Assembly: GCA_005800865.1 (NCBI GenBank)
Contig: SYEI01000342.1
Coordinates: 1 to 8,529, forward strand
From: Bacteroidota bacterium
GTDB lineage: Bacteria; Bacteroidota; Bacteroidia; B-17B0; Aurantibacillaceae
Length of the DNA: 8,529 nt
Direction: 5' to 3'
This document shows positions 1 through 6,510 of the stretch, one piece after another. Each line of letters begins with the position of its first letter. Within the stretch, counting starts at the first letter, position 1. The position numbers and the translations under genes are program-made. The notes below the pieces were generated by a model that worked only from the letters and a program-made list of their open reading frames with translations, did not search any database and had not been told where the DNA came from.

Positions 1-777
1 GATAAATTTTATATTGTTTCATCTGACGGACAACGCGGGTATTATTCTTCTGAAAAGAAAGATGGATTTGGTCAGCAAGATATTTACACCGTAGAACCAG
101 GTATGTTTGGCAAACCAACCGCTTTAGTGTTAGTAACAGGTAAAGTTTCTTTCGATAATGCTTTCGTTAAAGCCGATATTACTGTGCGCTCAAAAATAAA
201 TCGTAAAGATTATTCTGGCACCTTTAATTCAAACTCGGTTAATGGTGCTTATTTAGTAAATCTGCCTTCTGGCAACGAATATGAGATCATTTACAAATAT
301 CAAGGAACAACACTTACAAAAGATATTTCAACTGCTAAAATTGACTCATTTGCAAGACTTGAGATTGATGCTGAATTATTTTCTGATGAATACCAAAAAC
401 TGAATTTCGCAAAAGTAGATTCATCTGCTTTTAAATCTGAAAATATATCTGATTTAAGTTTAACTTATGAGCAATTTTTAGCAAAGTATGGCAATTCAGA
501 AATTGATAGTTTATTTTACACCGTTCAAATAGGTGCCTATAAAATTTATGAGAACTTTAATTATTCTAAATTAATTGGATTACCTAAAGCACTTAGAAAA
601 ACGTTCTCAGATAACATTACTAGATTTACTATTGGATCATTTAAAACGTTAAATGAAACAAATGCTGTGCTCGAAAAAGCTAAAAAAAATGGCATTAAAG
701 ATGCTTTCATATTAGCTGTTTACAAAGGTGAACGTTATTACTTTAAAGAACTTTTGAATCAAGGTATTTTGAAATAA
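1..777 (+). CDS. PD40-repeat / SPOR-like envelope protein, 3' part
   Basis: This is the C-terminal 258 residues of a larger protein; the frame is open to the left edge, so the true start lies outside the window and the ATG at 103 is internal. Residues 1-34 are the end of a PD40 (WD40-like beta-propeller) repeat, with the typical GYYSS..KDGFG.QDIY pattern. Residues about 41-105 look like a carboxypeptidase-regulatory-like beta-sandwich (VTGKV...ADITV...GAYLVNLPSG). Residues about 171-243 match the SPOR-like C-terminus of many Bacteroidota proteins (FYTVQIGAYK, then TRFTIGSFKTLNE...GIKDAFILA.YKGERY). The order resembles the T9SS-associated protein PorE (PD40, regulatory domain, peptidoglycan binding), but with a SPOR-like end where PorE has an OmpA-like domain. 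It is probably periplasmic or outer-membrane associated and bound to peptidoglycan; that role is inferred. A hairpin terminator follows. Confidence 0.75.
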   Translation, partial: DKFYIVSSDGQRGYYSSEKKDGFGQQDIYTVEPGMFGKPTALVLVTGKVSFDNAFVKADITVRSKINRKDYSGTFNSNSVNGAYLVNLPSGNEYEIIYKYQGTTLTKDISTAKIDSFARLEIDAELFSDEYQKLNFAKVDSSAFKSENISDLSLTYEQFLAKYGNSEIDSLFYTVQIGAYKIYENFNYSKLIGLPKALRKTFSDNITRFTIGSFKTLNETNAVLEKAKKNGIKDAFILAVYKGERYYFKELLNQGILK

Positions 778-799
778 TTATTATAAAGAATTATTTTTT

Positions 800-834
800 A
801 AGCCCACTATTAGCCATTAATAGTGGGCTTTTAA
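800..834 (+). terminator. Intrinsic terminator of the PD40/SPOR-like gene
   Basis: A perfect 13-bp stem (800-812 with 818-830, arm AAGCCCACTATTA) encloses a 5-nt loop and runs into TTTT at 829-832. It begins 22 nt after the stop of the upstream plus-strand gene. On the minus strand the same stem is followed by A residues rather than U, so it should not stop the convergent phenylalanine hydroxylase transcript efficiently. Confidence 0.85.
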
Positions 835-1581
835 TTACTCGTTCAATTGCAATATGTTTTCATATAACACCAACTCAATTTTCTCTAATGAATTATAGAG
901 CTGTTCAAACGAATCAATTACAAAATAGGTTTCCTGAAAGACATCCGTTCGATAATCTGTTTCAAAAATAGTTTGAATATCAAAAGGTAATTGCTTAGCC
1001 TTTTTACTCAAACAATGTTCTGTTTCTCCTTTGGAAGATATAATTCCAGCGCCGTAAATTTTAAGATGTCCATCTTCATCAATTAGCCCAAACTCAATGG
1101 TAAACCAATATAAACGACCCAATAATTTAATAGCCTTTGCATTATGTATGTTTTTTAAAGCAATATCACTAATCCCTTTAAAAAAGTCAACATAGGCTTG
1201 GTTGCAGAGCAAAGGCACATGACCAAATACATCATGAAACATATCTGGCTCTTCCAAATAATCTAATTGTTCCATGGTTCGCAACCAGCAGGTTGCTGTA
1301 AACTTTTTTTGAGACAAAAATTCAAAAAACTCTTTTTGTTCGCTAATATTAGGAACAACCTCTAAGCTCCACGAAGTCGTGTTTTTCAAAACAGCATTTA
1401 CTTCCTCAAAGTCGGGAATTTTATCTTGCGTGAAGTTAATCATAGCTAACGCTTTTAAATATTCCACAGATACAATTGGCTTTAATAGTTCCAATTGTCT
1501 ATTGAATAAGGTTTTCCATACTTCAAAATCTTGTTTTGTGTAGTTACTGTAAATCTGTTGTGTTGGTCTTTTAGTGTTCAT
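835..1581 (-). CDS. phhA: Phenylalanine 4-monooxygenase
   Basis: This is an aromatic amino acid hydroxylase that converts L-phenylalanine to L-tyrosine with O2 and tetrahydropterin, using a mononuclear non-haem iron; it is cytosolic. The 248 residues form only the catalytic domain, the usual size for the bacterial enzyme, with no N-terminal ACT regulatory domain. The signature LDYLEEPDMFHDVFGHVPLL (residues 107-125) carries iron ligands H116 and H121. The third ligand is E163 in WFTIEFGL. R101 and the YGAGIISSKGE segment (176-186) are also conserved family features. No pterin recycling gene (phhB) is present nearby. The gene stands alone and converges on the plus-strand gene to its left. It is preceded by a Tyr-codon leader peptide and an intrinsic terminator, so it is probably controlled by attenuation in response to charged tRNA-Tyr. 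The ATG at 1581 gives the expected N-terminus. Confidence 0.95.
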   Translation of the reverse strand: MNTKRPTQQIYSNYTKQDFEVWKTLFNRQLELLKPIVSVEYLKALAMINFTQDKIPDFEEVNAVLKNTTSWSLEVVPNISEQKEFFEFLSQKKFTATCWLRTMEQLDYLEEPDMFHDVFGHVPLLCNQAYVDFFKGISDIALKNIHNAKAIKLLGRLYWFTIEFGLIDEDGHLKIYGAGIISSKGETEHCLSKKAKQLPFDIQTIFETDYRTDVFQETYFVIDSFEQLYNSLEKIELVLYENILQLNE

Positions 1582-1620
1582 GTGTATTTATTTTTGATGG
1601 TTAGTATTAAAAATGGGCAT

Positions 1621-1650
1621 AAAAAAACCCGTTCCTACTGGAACGGGTTT
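1621..1650 (-). terminator. Attenuator terminator upstream of phhA
   Basis: On the minus strand an 11-bp perfect stem (1640-1650 with 1625-1635, arm AAACCCGTTCC) with the 4-nt loop AGTA is followed by U; seven consecutive T lie at 1627-1621. It is a textbook intrinsic terminator, and it sits 39 nt before the phhA start codon and 37 nt after the stop codon of the small Tyr-rich frame. A terminator directly in front of a gene, with no other complete gene between it and the nearest promoter-like box, points to attenuation. It could also end transcripts that run out of the 786-aa gene upstream. Confidence 0.9.
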
Positions 1651-1714
1651 AAAATTTATTATTCGGAGTTTTATAATTTAAACTTCACTATGAACAACAG
1701 TTTACCATTCCAAT
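1637..1714 (-). promoter_or_regulatory. Tyrosine attenuator: antiterminator pairing
   Basis: The transcript segment AUUGGAAUGG (1714-1705), within leader codons 17-20, can pair with CCGUUCCAGU (1646-1637), which is most of the terminator's 5' arm plus part of its loop. This gives 10 contiguous base pairs, two of them G-U, and is mutually exclusive with the terminator. A ribosome stalled with its A site on Tyr codons 8-12 would have its leading edge at roughly 1727-1715, which leaves the first strand free. A ribosome that reaches the UAG at 1690-1688 would cover or crowd it. The pairings are read from the sequence; the positions of the ribosome edge and the regulatory outcome are inferred from classical attenuators such as trp, his and pheA. 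Confidence 0.75.
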
Positions 1715-1762
1715 GGGATTCATTAGATAATAGTAATAATAAGTAGTGTTCATCTTGTTCAT
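1688..1762 (-). CDS. Tyrosine-run leader peptide of phhA
   Basis: This is a 24-codon frame starting ATG at 1762-1760 and ending in TAG followed at once by an in-frame TGA. It begins MNKMNTTYYYYYLMNPIG and ends in NCCS. Residues 8-12 are five consecutive tyrosine codons (TAT TAT TAC TAT TAT, 1741-1727); it holds no Phe or Trp. It lies directly before an intrinsic terminator and phenylalanine hydroxylase, whose product is tyrosine, so it is best read as a regulatory leader peptide that senses charged tRNA-Tyr. It probably has no function as a protein. No Shine-Dalgarno sequence is visible. The promoter box ends only 4 nt before the ATG, so translation may be leaderless, or may begin at the second in-frame ATG (1753-1751). 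Confidence 0.8.
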   Translation of the reverse strand: MNKMNTTYYYYYLMNPIGMVNCCS

Positions 1763-1766
1763 AGTA

Positions 1767-1774
1767 CAAATATA
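1767..1774 (-). promoter_or_regulatory. Candidate -7 promoter box for the phhA leader
   Basis: TATATTTG on the minus strand matches the Bacteroidota -7 consensus TAnnTTTG exactly. With usual spacing, transcription would start near 1763, at or next to the leader-peptide ATG. I see no clear -33 TTG/TTTG element in the expected place, which would fall within the last codons of the 786-aa gene. The AT-rich context makes a chance match possible. Confidence 0.55.
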
Positions 1775-1783
1775 TAAAATAAA

Positions 1784-4144
1784 TTATCTGCAGCCTGCTT
1801 CTCTGTAATCTTTTTTAGCATTCGGATTATCTAACACTTGAAACGACATGTATGGATCGCCAAATAATTTACAGTAGCGCTCAGGATTTTTTTCCTTTGC
1901 TTTGTGCAATGCATCGCTAAACACACGGCTATAAAATTTTTCTGGTAAATGAGATGCAATAGAAATATAACTAAATAATAAATCCTCACTTACATTTTCT
2001 ACTTTTAAAAACGGCTCTAATACAGTTGATGAAAATTTATAATCTTTTCCTCTTGTAAATACATAAGCCAATTTTAAAGCATTTTGCCAACTTGCCTCTT
2101 TAAAGTTATAGAAACCTTTAATTTTATTAATGCATGCTTCTATTTGAGCATCAGCGCCATCAGTAGTATCCAAAGACTCTATAATTTTAAATTGCCACTC
2201 AATATTTAAACCATCCACTAATTTTTTACTAATTTTTGCTTTATATAAAGCATCAATTTCTTGTTGCATTTTCGCTTGTTGCTCTTTCGTTCCGGTAGTT
2301 GAATCAATTTTTATCGAGCAAAAAATACGATTAAATCTCACCACATCACTAGCTGGATCAATTTTTTCTAAGCGCTTAAATTCCGCATAGTCATCTTCAT
2401 CCACAATACTACTATTAGCCAAGTAATTGTAATACGCTTTATTATTTAATAAATTAATGAACTGTGGATTTTCAGGAATTTTAAAACTATCCAATACATC
2501 TTCTGTATATTTTTTAGCTATTTTTTGAGTAGAAGCATACTCCATAATTTTATATGCTTGGCTCATTTTGTTTGCCTTAATTGCTCTGTTAAATGACACG
2601 GTTGTAAACTTCTGTTCTTTATCTCCAGAGATATCATAAGTAACATCCATTACCATTTGAGCAAAACGTTGCTTCGCTAAAACAGGCTCTAGTTCATTTA
2701 ATAAAGCGCCATCATTATTAATTTTTTTAATAGCTTTCTCTTTACCTAATTTCACTAAATCTGCATACTTACCGTCTTCCATTTCTAATTCAAATAAAGC
2801 CCAAGAATCTTTAGTTTCGATATTAGGAGTGATCTTATTTTGCTGCATACTTTGTAATACATTAGTTACACTCTCTGCACGCTTGCGTTGTAACTTAGCA
2901 TTTGCGCCTGCATCTCCTTCAATAGATGAATAAGCATAAATATATAAACCATCAATCATAAAATCAGGTTCATTTAGTGCTTTTATAAATGGTGCAATAT
3001 CCTCAGGTTTAAACTCTGATTTATTTTTTTCGAAAGGAATCGTGAAATTTAAAATAGAGCTTTCAGATTTTGGCTCAAATGCAGGTTTTAATCCAACTGT
3101 TGAATCAGCAGGAATAATGCCCACAGGAGTACTACTTTCTTGATCTCCTTTTTCTAAATAACTACGAGTAACTGTTTTACAAACGTGCCCATCTTGCACC
3201 ACAATTAAGTTTAATTCATAAGGGCCAGTAATTTTTGGATTAAACTTACCCATCTCAATTTTTAATTTATTAATCTTAACTTTTTTCTTCGCTTTAGGAT
3301 CTGGCTTTATTAAGTTCTTAGCAAACACCTGATCTTTAGCAATTACTTTACCCATAATACCTTTATTTTGAAAGTTATTATCTACGATATTGTAATCTGC
3401 TTTTTCATATTGTGATCTTTGAACCACATCTACTGCTAAACCATCTTTTGTTTTCTTTAATAAACGCTTTAAATCTTTTAGGTTGGCGTACTCCAAATAA
3501 ATTTTTCCGTTTTCAACCTTTAAACCTTTTTGTAAAACATCGTAGTTTTTCCATTTCTCACAAGATTTACAAGATTTGGCATCGGGAGTTAATAATTTTT
3601 TAGACTTTGTATTAAAAGGTACTGCTAATTCTTTTTTCATTTTAGCACCTGTATTAAAACTGTCGTAACCACCAAACACTGCGGTTGCAACTATTTTTTT
3701 ACCATCCTTCTGCATCACACATTTTATCCCAATGAGCATGTATTGAGGCTTCAATAAAATCTCTTTATCTTTTTTGTTATTTTCCCAACGCGTCCAAATT
3801 ACTTTAGCAACTTCGGCTGTTTTATAATTATCTCGTCCTTTACTTACTGGAGATAACATGGTTACTTCCTCACCTTTTTGGGTACCACCCGCTTTTACTA
3901 AATTCTTTTTCACTTTTTCAGGATCAACTTTGGCAACACCTGCTTTAGCAAACTTATTACAGTCAATAGCCGCTGCATCAATTAATACTTGATTAACTTC
4001 AAAAGTATCTAGGCCATTTTTAAGTCGGAATTTGTTTAATTCTCTAACTAAAATGGTAGGCAAATCGTCAATATTAAAATTTTCCTGGGCTTGAGCTACA
4101 GTTATGGAAAATAGAATAACAAAAGAAAATAGTAGTCTTCTCAT
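1784..4144 (-). CDS. Secreted CAP-like / OmpA-like protein, 786 aa
   Basis: The N-terminus MRRLLFSFVILFSITVAQAQ is a clear Sec signal peptide with cleavage expected around residue 20. Residues about 30-160 resemble a divergent CAP/SCP-like domain (LVRELNKFRLKNGLDTF...LIDAAAIDCNKFA, ending ATAVFGGY), with no convincing full catalytic set. A CxxC pair lies at C192 and C195 (KSCKSCEKW). Residues about 290-330 look beta-rich. Residues about 364-435 resemble an OmpA-like fold (ILNFTIPFEKNKSEF...IYAYSSIEGD...RKRAESVTNVL), which suggests binding to peptidoglycan or an envelope location. The C-terminal 250 residues are mostly helical and could be repeat-like. I know of no assigned function. The gene is transcribed alone, divergent from accC. 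Its 3' end overlaps the phhA leader promoter, and its own terminator is not obvious, so transcripts may run to the hairpin at 1621-1650. Confidence 0.8.
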   Translation of the reverse strand: MRRLLFSFVILFSITVAQAQENFNIDDLPTILVRELNKFRLKNGLDTFEVNQVLIDAAAIDCNKFAKAGVAKVDPEKVKKNLVKAGGTQKGEEVTMLSPVSKGRDNYKTAEVAKVIWTRWENNKKDKEILLKPQYMLIGIKCVMQKDGKKIVATAVFGGYDSFNTGAKMKKELAVPFNTKSKKLLTPDAKSCKSCEKWKNYDVLQKGLKVENGKIYLEYANLKDLKRLLKKTKDGLAVDVVQRSQYEKADYNIVDNNFQNKGIMGKVIAKDQVFAKNLIKPDPKAKKKVKINKLKIEMGKFNPKITGPYELNLIVVQDGHVCKTVTRSYLEKGDQESSTPVGIIPADSTVGLKPAFEPKSESSILNFTIPFEKNKSEFKPEDIAPFIKALNEPDFMIDGLYIYAYSSIEGDAGANAKLQRKRAESVTNVLQSMQQNKITPNIETKDSWALFELEMEDGKYADLVKLGKEKAIKKINNDGALLNELEPVLAKQRFAQMVMDVTYDISGDKEQKFTTVSFNRAIKANKMSQAYKIMEYASTQKIAKKYTEDVLDSFKIPENPQFINLLNNKAYYNYLANSSIVDEDDYAEFKRLEKIDPASDVVRFNRIFCSIKIDSTTGTKEQQAKMQQEIDALYKAKISKKLVDGLNIEWQFKIIESLDTTDGADAQIEACINKIKGFYNFKEASWQNALKLAYVFTRGKDYKFSSTVLEPFLKVENVSEDLLFSYISIASHLPEKFYSRVFSDALHKAKEKNPERYCKLFGDPYMSFQVLDNPNAKKDYREAGCR

Positions 4145-4302
4145 AGTGGGATGTTTAGTGTTTTAACAAATATTGTAAAAAGCTTTAACAAGTGCATTTA
4201 AGAGTATTCACAAACTATTAACAAATAGCAATTTCTTCGAAAATTCTACCAATTTAAACATCTCAATCACTATATTCGTAACTGATTATTGTACTAATTA
4301 AG
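4145..4302. other. Divergent intergenic region with weak promoter candidates
   Basis: This gap of 158 nt separates the minus-strand 786-aa gene from plus-strand accC and must hold both promoters. For the minus strand, AATATTTG at 4174-4167 is one base off TAnnTTTG and lies 22 nt before the start codon. For accC, TATATTCG at 4271-4278 is one base off and lies 24 nt before the ATG. Neither has a convincing -33 partner. No RNA structure or reading frame of interest was seen here. Confidence 0.35.
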
Positions 4303-5784
4303 ATGAAGAAAATATTAATTGCCAACCGAGGAGAAATTGCTTTACGCGTGATGCGTAGTGCTAAAGAAATGGGTATTAAAACCGTTGCTATTTATAGCGA
4401 AGCCGATAGAAATGCGCCATTTGTAAATTATGCAGATGAAGCCGTATGCGTTGGTCCGCCACCTAGTGCTCAATCTTATTTACAAGGTGATAAAATTATT
4501 GCTATTTGTAAAGAGTTAGGAGTAGATGGTATTCACCCAGGATATGGATTTCTATCTGAGAATGCTGATTTTGTGCGAAAAGTACAAAAAGCAGGAATTA
4601 CCTTCATAGGACCAAGCGCAGACGCTATGGATATGATGGGAGATAAATTAAGCGCTAAAGCTACCGCTAAAAAATATAAAGTGCCAATGATTCCGGGATC
4701 AGAAGGTGCTATCAGCGATTTAGCCGAAGCCACTAAACTAGCTAAGGAAATTGGATTTCCTTTATTAATTAAAGCATCTGCTGGTGGTGGTGGAAAAGGA
4801 ATGCGTTTAGTTGAGAAAGAAAGTGAAGTGGAAGAACAAATGAAAATGGCTATAAGCGAGGCTATTTCTGCTTTTGGAAATGGAGCGGTGTTTATCGAAA
4901 AATATGCTTCTGGCCCTCGACATATCGAAATACAATTATTAGCTGATAATCACGGCAACTGTGTATATTTATTTGAACGCGAATGCAGTATTCAACGTCG
5001 CCATCAAAAAGTTATTGAGGAAGCTCCTTCAGCGGTGTTGACTCCAGAATTAAGAAAAGCCATGGGTGAATGTGCTGTAAACGTTGCCAAAGCATGTAAT
5101 TACAGTGGTGCTGGAACAGTTGAGTTTTTGGTAGATGATCAATTAAATTTCTATTTCTTAGAAATGAATACGCGTTTACAAGTAGAACATCCCGTTTCAG
5201 AAATGATTACAGGATTGGATTTAGTAAAAGAACAAATTAAAGTAGCGCGTGGAGAAAAATTATCTTTTACACAAGATGATTTAAAAATAAACGGACATGC
5301 CATTGAAGTGCGAGTATGTGCCGAAGACCCAACTAATAATTTTTTACCAGATATTGGCACTTTAAAAACATACCGTGTACCAACTGGTCCTGGTGTGCGT
5401 GTAGATGATTCGTTTACTGAAGGAATGGATATTCCTATTTATTATGATCCAATGATTGCTAAATTAATTGTTCATGGTAAAGATAGAACAGAAGCGATTG
5501 AGAAAATGTTACGCGCTATTCAAGATTACCAAATTACAGGTGTAGAAACAACCTTACCTTTTTGTGCCTTTGTATTAAAGCATGAAGCTTTTGTAAGCGG
5601 TAAGTTTGATACTGGTTTTATTCCAAAATATTTTAAACCTGAAATGTTAAATAAATCTAATTCAAACGAAGAAGAAGTAGCCTCTATTTTTGGAGCGTTT
5701 ATGGCATCTAATTTGAATAGCAAAGCCCAAGAGCAAAGTAACAGTTCTGGTCCGAAATCTAAATGGCGATTAAACCGCGTTTAA
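4303..5784 (+). CDS. accC: Biotin carboxylase subunit of acetyl-/propionyl-CoA carboxylase
   Basis: This enzyme carboxylates biotin on a carrier protein with ATP and bicarbonate, the first half-reaction of acyl-CoA carboxylase; it is cytosolic. The N-domain begins KKILIANRGEIALRV and includes GIHPGYGFLSENADF (77-90). The ATP-grasp region has K115, K157, the glycine-rich loop GGGGKGM (161-167) and H207. Catalytic-site residues E274, E287, N289, R291, E295 and R337 are all present (EMNTRLQVEHPVSE; EVRVCAEDP). At 493 residues it is longer than the roughly 450 of E. coli AccC. The extra C-terminal tail (about 445-493, EEEVASIFGAFMASN and ending WRLNRV) is like the longer biotin carboxylases of Bacteroidota, some of which serve propionyl-CoA carboxylase. 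No carrier (accB) or carboxyltransferase gene is adjacent, so the acyl-CoA substrate cannot be decided here. Confidence 0.93.
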   Translation: MKKILIANRGEIALRVMRSAKEMGIKTVAIYSEADRNAPFVNYADEAVCVGPPPSAQSYLQGDKIIAICKELGVDGIHPGYGFLSENADFVRKVQKAGITFIGPSADAMDMMGDKLSAKATAKKYKVPMIPGSEGAISDLAEATKLAKEIGFPLLIKASAGGGGKGMRLVEKESEVEEQMKMAISEAISAFGNGAVFIEKYASGPRHIEIQLLADNHGNCVYLFERECSIQRRHQKVIEEAPSAVLTPELRKAMGECAVNVAKACNYSGAGTVEFLVDDQLNFYFLEMNTRLQVEHPVSEMITGLDLVKEQIKVARGEKLSFTQDDLKINGHAIEVRVCAEDPTNNFLPDIGTLKTYRVPTGPGVRVDDSFTEGMDIPIYYDPMIAKLIVHGKDRTEAIEKMLRAIQDYQITGVETTLPFCAFVLKHEAFVSGKFDTGFIPKYFKPEMLNKSNSNEEEVASIFGAFMASNLNSKAQEQSNSSGPKSKWRLNRV

Positions 5785-5788
5785 TTTT

Positions 5789-5814
5789 AAAGGTAACCGA
5801 AGGGTTACCTTTTT
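5789..5814 (+). terminator. Intrinsic terminator of accC
   Basis: A 10-bp perfect stem (5789-5798 with 5803-5812, arm AAAGGTAACC) with loop GAAG runs into five T at 5810-5814. It starts 5 nt after the accC stop codon and sits between accC and the DUF4294 gene, so the two are probably separate transcription units or linked only by read-through. Confidence 0.85.
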
Positions 5815-5835
5815 CGTTTAAGGGATTAACAGAAT

Positions 5836-6465
5836 ATGAATCAACTCATCATATCTAAATTTAAACTAACAATCCTATTTAGTTGTTTGTTGGTTCAATT
5901 TTATGCTCAAACTAGTGATGATGTGATTGCCCCAGCAGATAAACCAAAAGTAGTTTATAAAGTTTGGGCCGAAGTAATTAATGGAGATACCGTTCCTAGT
6001 ATTCGTTTAAACGACATTTGGATATACGCCGATTATCCCTACAAAAACAAGAAACAATATGAATCATGGAATCGAACCAAATATAATGTGAAAAAGGTTT
6101 ATCCGTATGCAATTTTGGCGGCAGCTAAATTAAAAGAATACAATCGGATTCTAGAAAAAATGCCAAATGAAAAAACAAGGAATGCTTACATGAAAACGGT
6201 AGAAAAAGAATTAAAAGCAGAATTTGAAGAACCATTGAAGGATTTAAGCATGACTCAAGGTCGAATTTTATTAAAACTCATCGATCGAGAAACTGGCAAC
6301 ACAAGCTATGAATTAGTAAAAGATTTAAGAGGCGGTTTTCAAGCATTTATGTGGCAAAGTGTGGCTCGCATATTTGGTAGCAACATGAAATCGGAATATG
6401 ACCCAAATGGGGAAGATATTATGATTGAACGTGCAATAAAATTAGTAGAAGCTGGGCAGTTTTAA
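5836..6465 (+). CDS. DUF4294 family secreted protein
   Basis: This is a 209-residue protein with an N-terminal signal peptide (hydrophobic LTILFSCLLVQFYAQ at about 11-25, cleavage near AQ). The rest matches what I know of DUF4294, a family largely confined to Bacteroidota: a beta-like start (GDTVPSIRLNDIWIYA), the VKKVYPYAILAAAKLKEYN segment at 85-103, a charged helix (112-137), the conserved TQGRILLKLIDRETG (140-154), and an end with FMWQSVARIFGSNMKSEYDP and GEDIMIE. Its function is unknown, and I see no catalytic motif that would justify a guess. It probably acts in the periplasm. It starts 21 nt after the accC terminator and ends 45 nt before the metallopeptidase gene on the same strand, so it is likely co-transcribed with the latter. 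Confidence 0.88.
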   Translation: MNQLIISKFKLTILFSCLLVQFYAQTSDDVIAPADKPKVVYKVWAEVINGDTVPSIRLNDIWIYADYPYKNKKQYESWNRTKYNVKKVYPYAILAAAKLKEYNRILEKMPNEKTRNAYMKTVEKELKAEFEEPLKDLSMTQGRILLKLIDRETGNTSYELVKDLRGGFQAFMWQSVARIFGSNMKSEYDPNGEDIMIERAIKLVEAGQF

Positions 6466-6510
6466 GTTTTAAAATAGTACTTTTAATCTCATTATTTATA
6501 GTCTTAAATT

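Noticed and set aside
800..830. Bidirectional terminator also serving phhA
   Set aside because: On the minus strand the stem is followed by A residues, not U, so only the plus-strand use is supported.
1531..1746. 71-codon plus-strand open frame across the phhA start and leader
   Set aside because: It overlaps the phhA start and runs antisense through the Tyr leader and terminator; it has no family resemblance and its composition looks like chance.
1621..1783. A T-box or riboswitch sensing tyrosine upstream of phhA
   Set aside because: No T-box core sequence or specifier stem is visible and T-boxes are typical of Firmicutes; the Tyr-codon frame explains the region better.
3412..3603. 63-codon plus-strand frame inside the 786-aa gene
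   Set aside because: It is antisense to a well-supported coding region and has no recognisable domain or start context.
4533..5723. Three short minus-strand frames (65-69 codons) within accC
   Set aside because: They are antisense shadows of a highly conserved enzyme gene.
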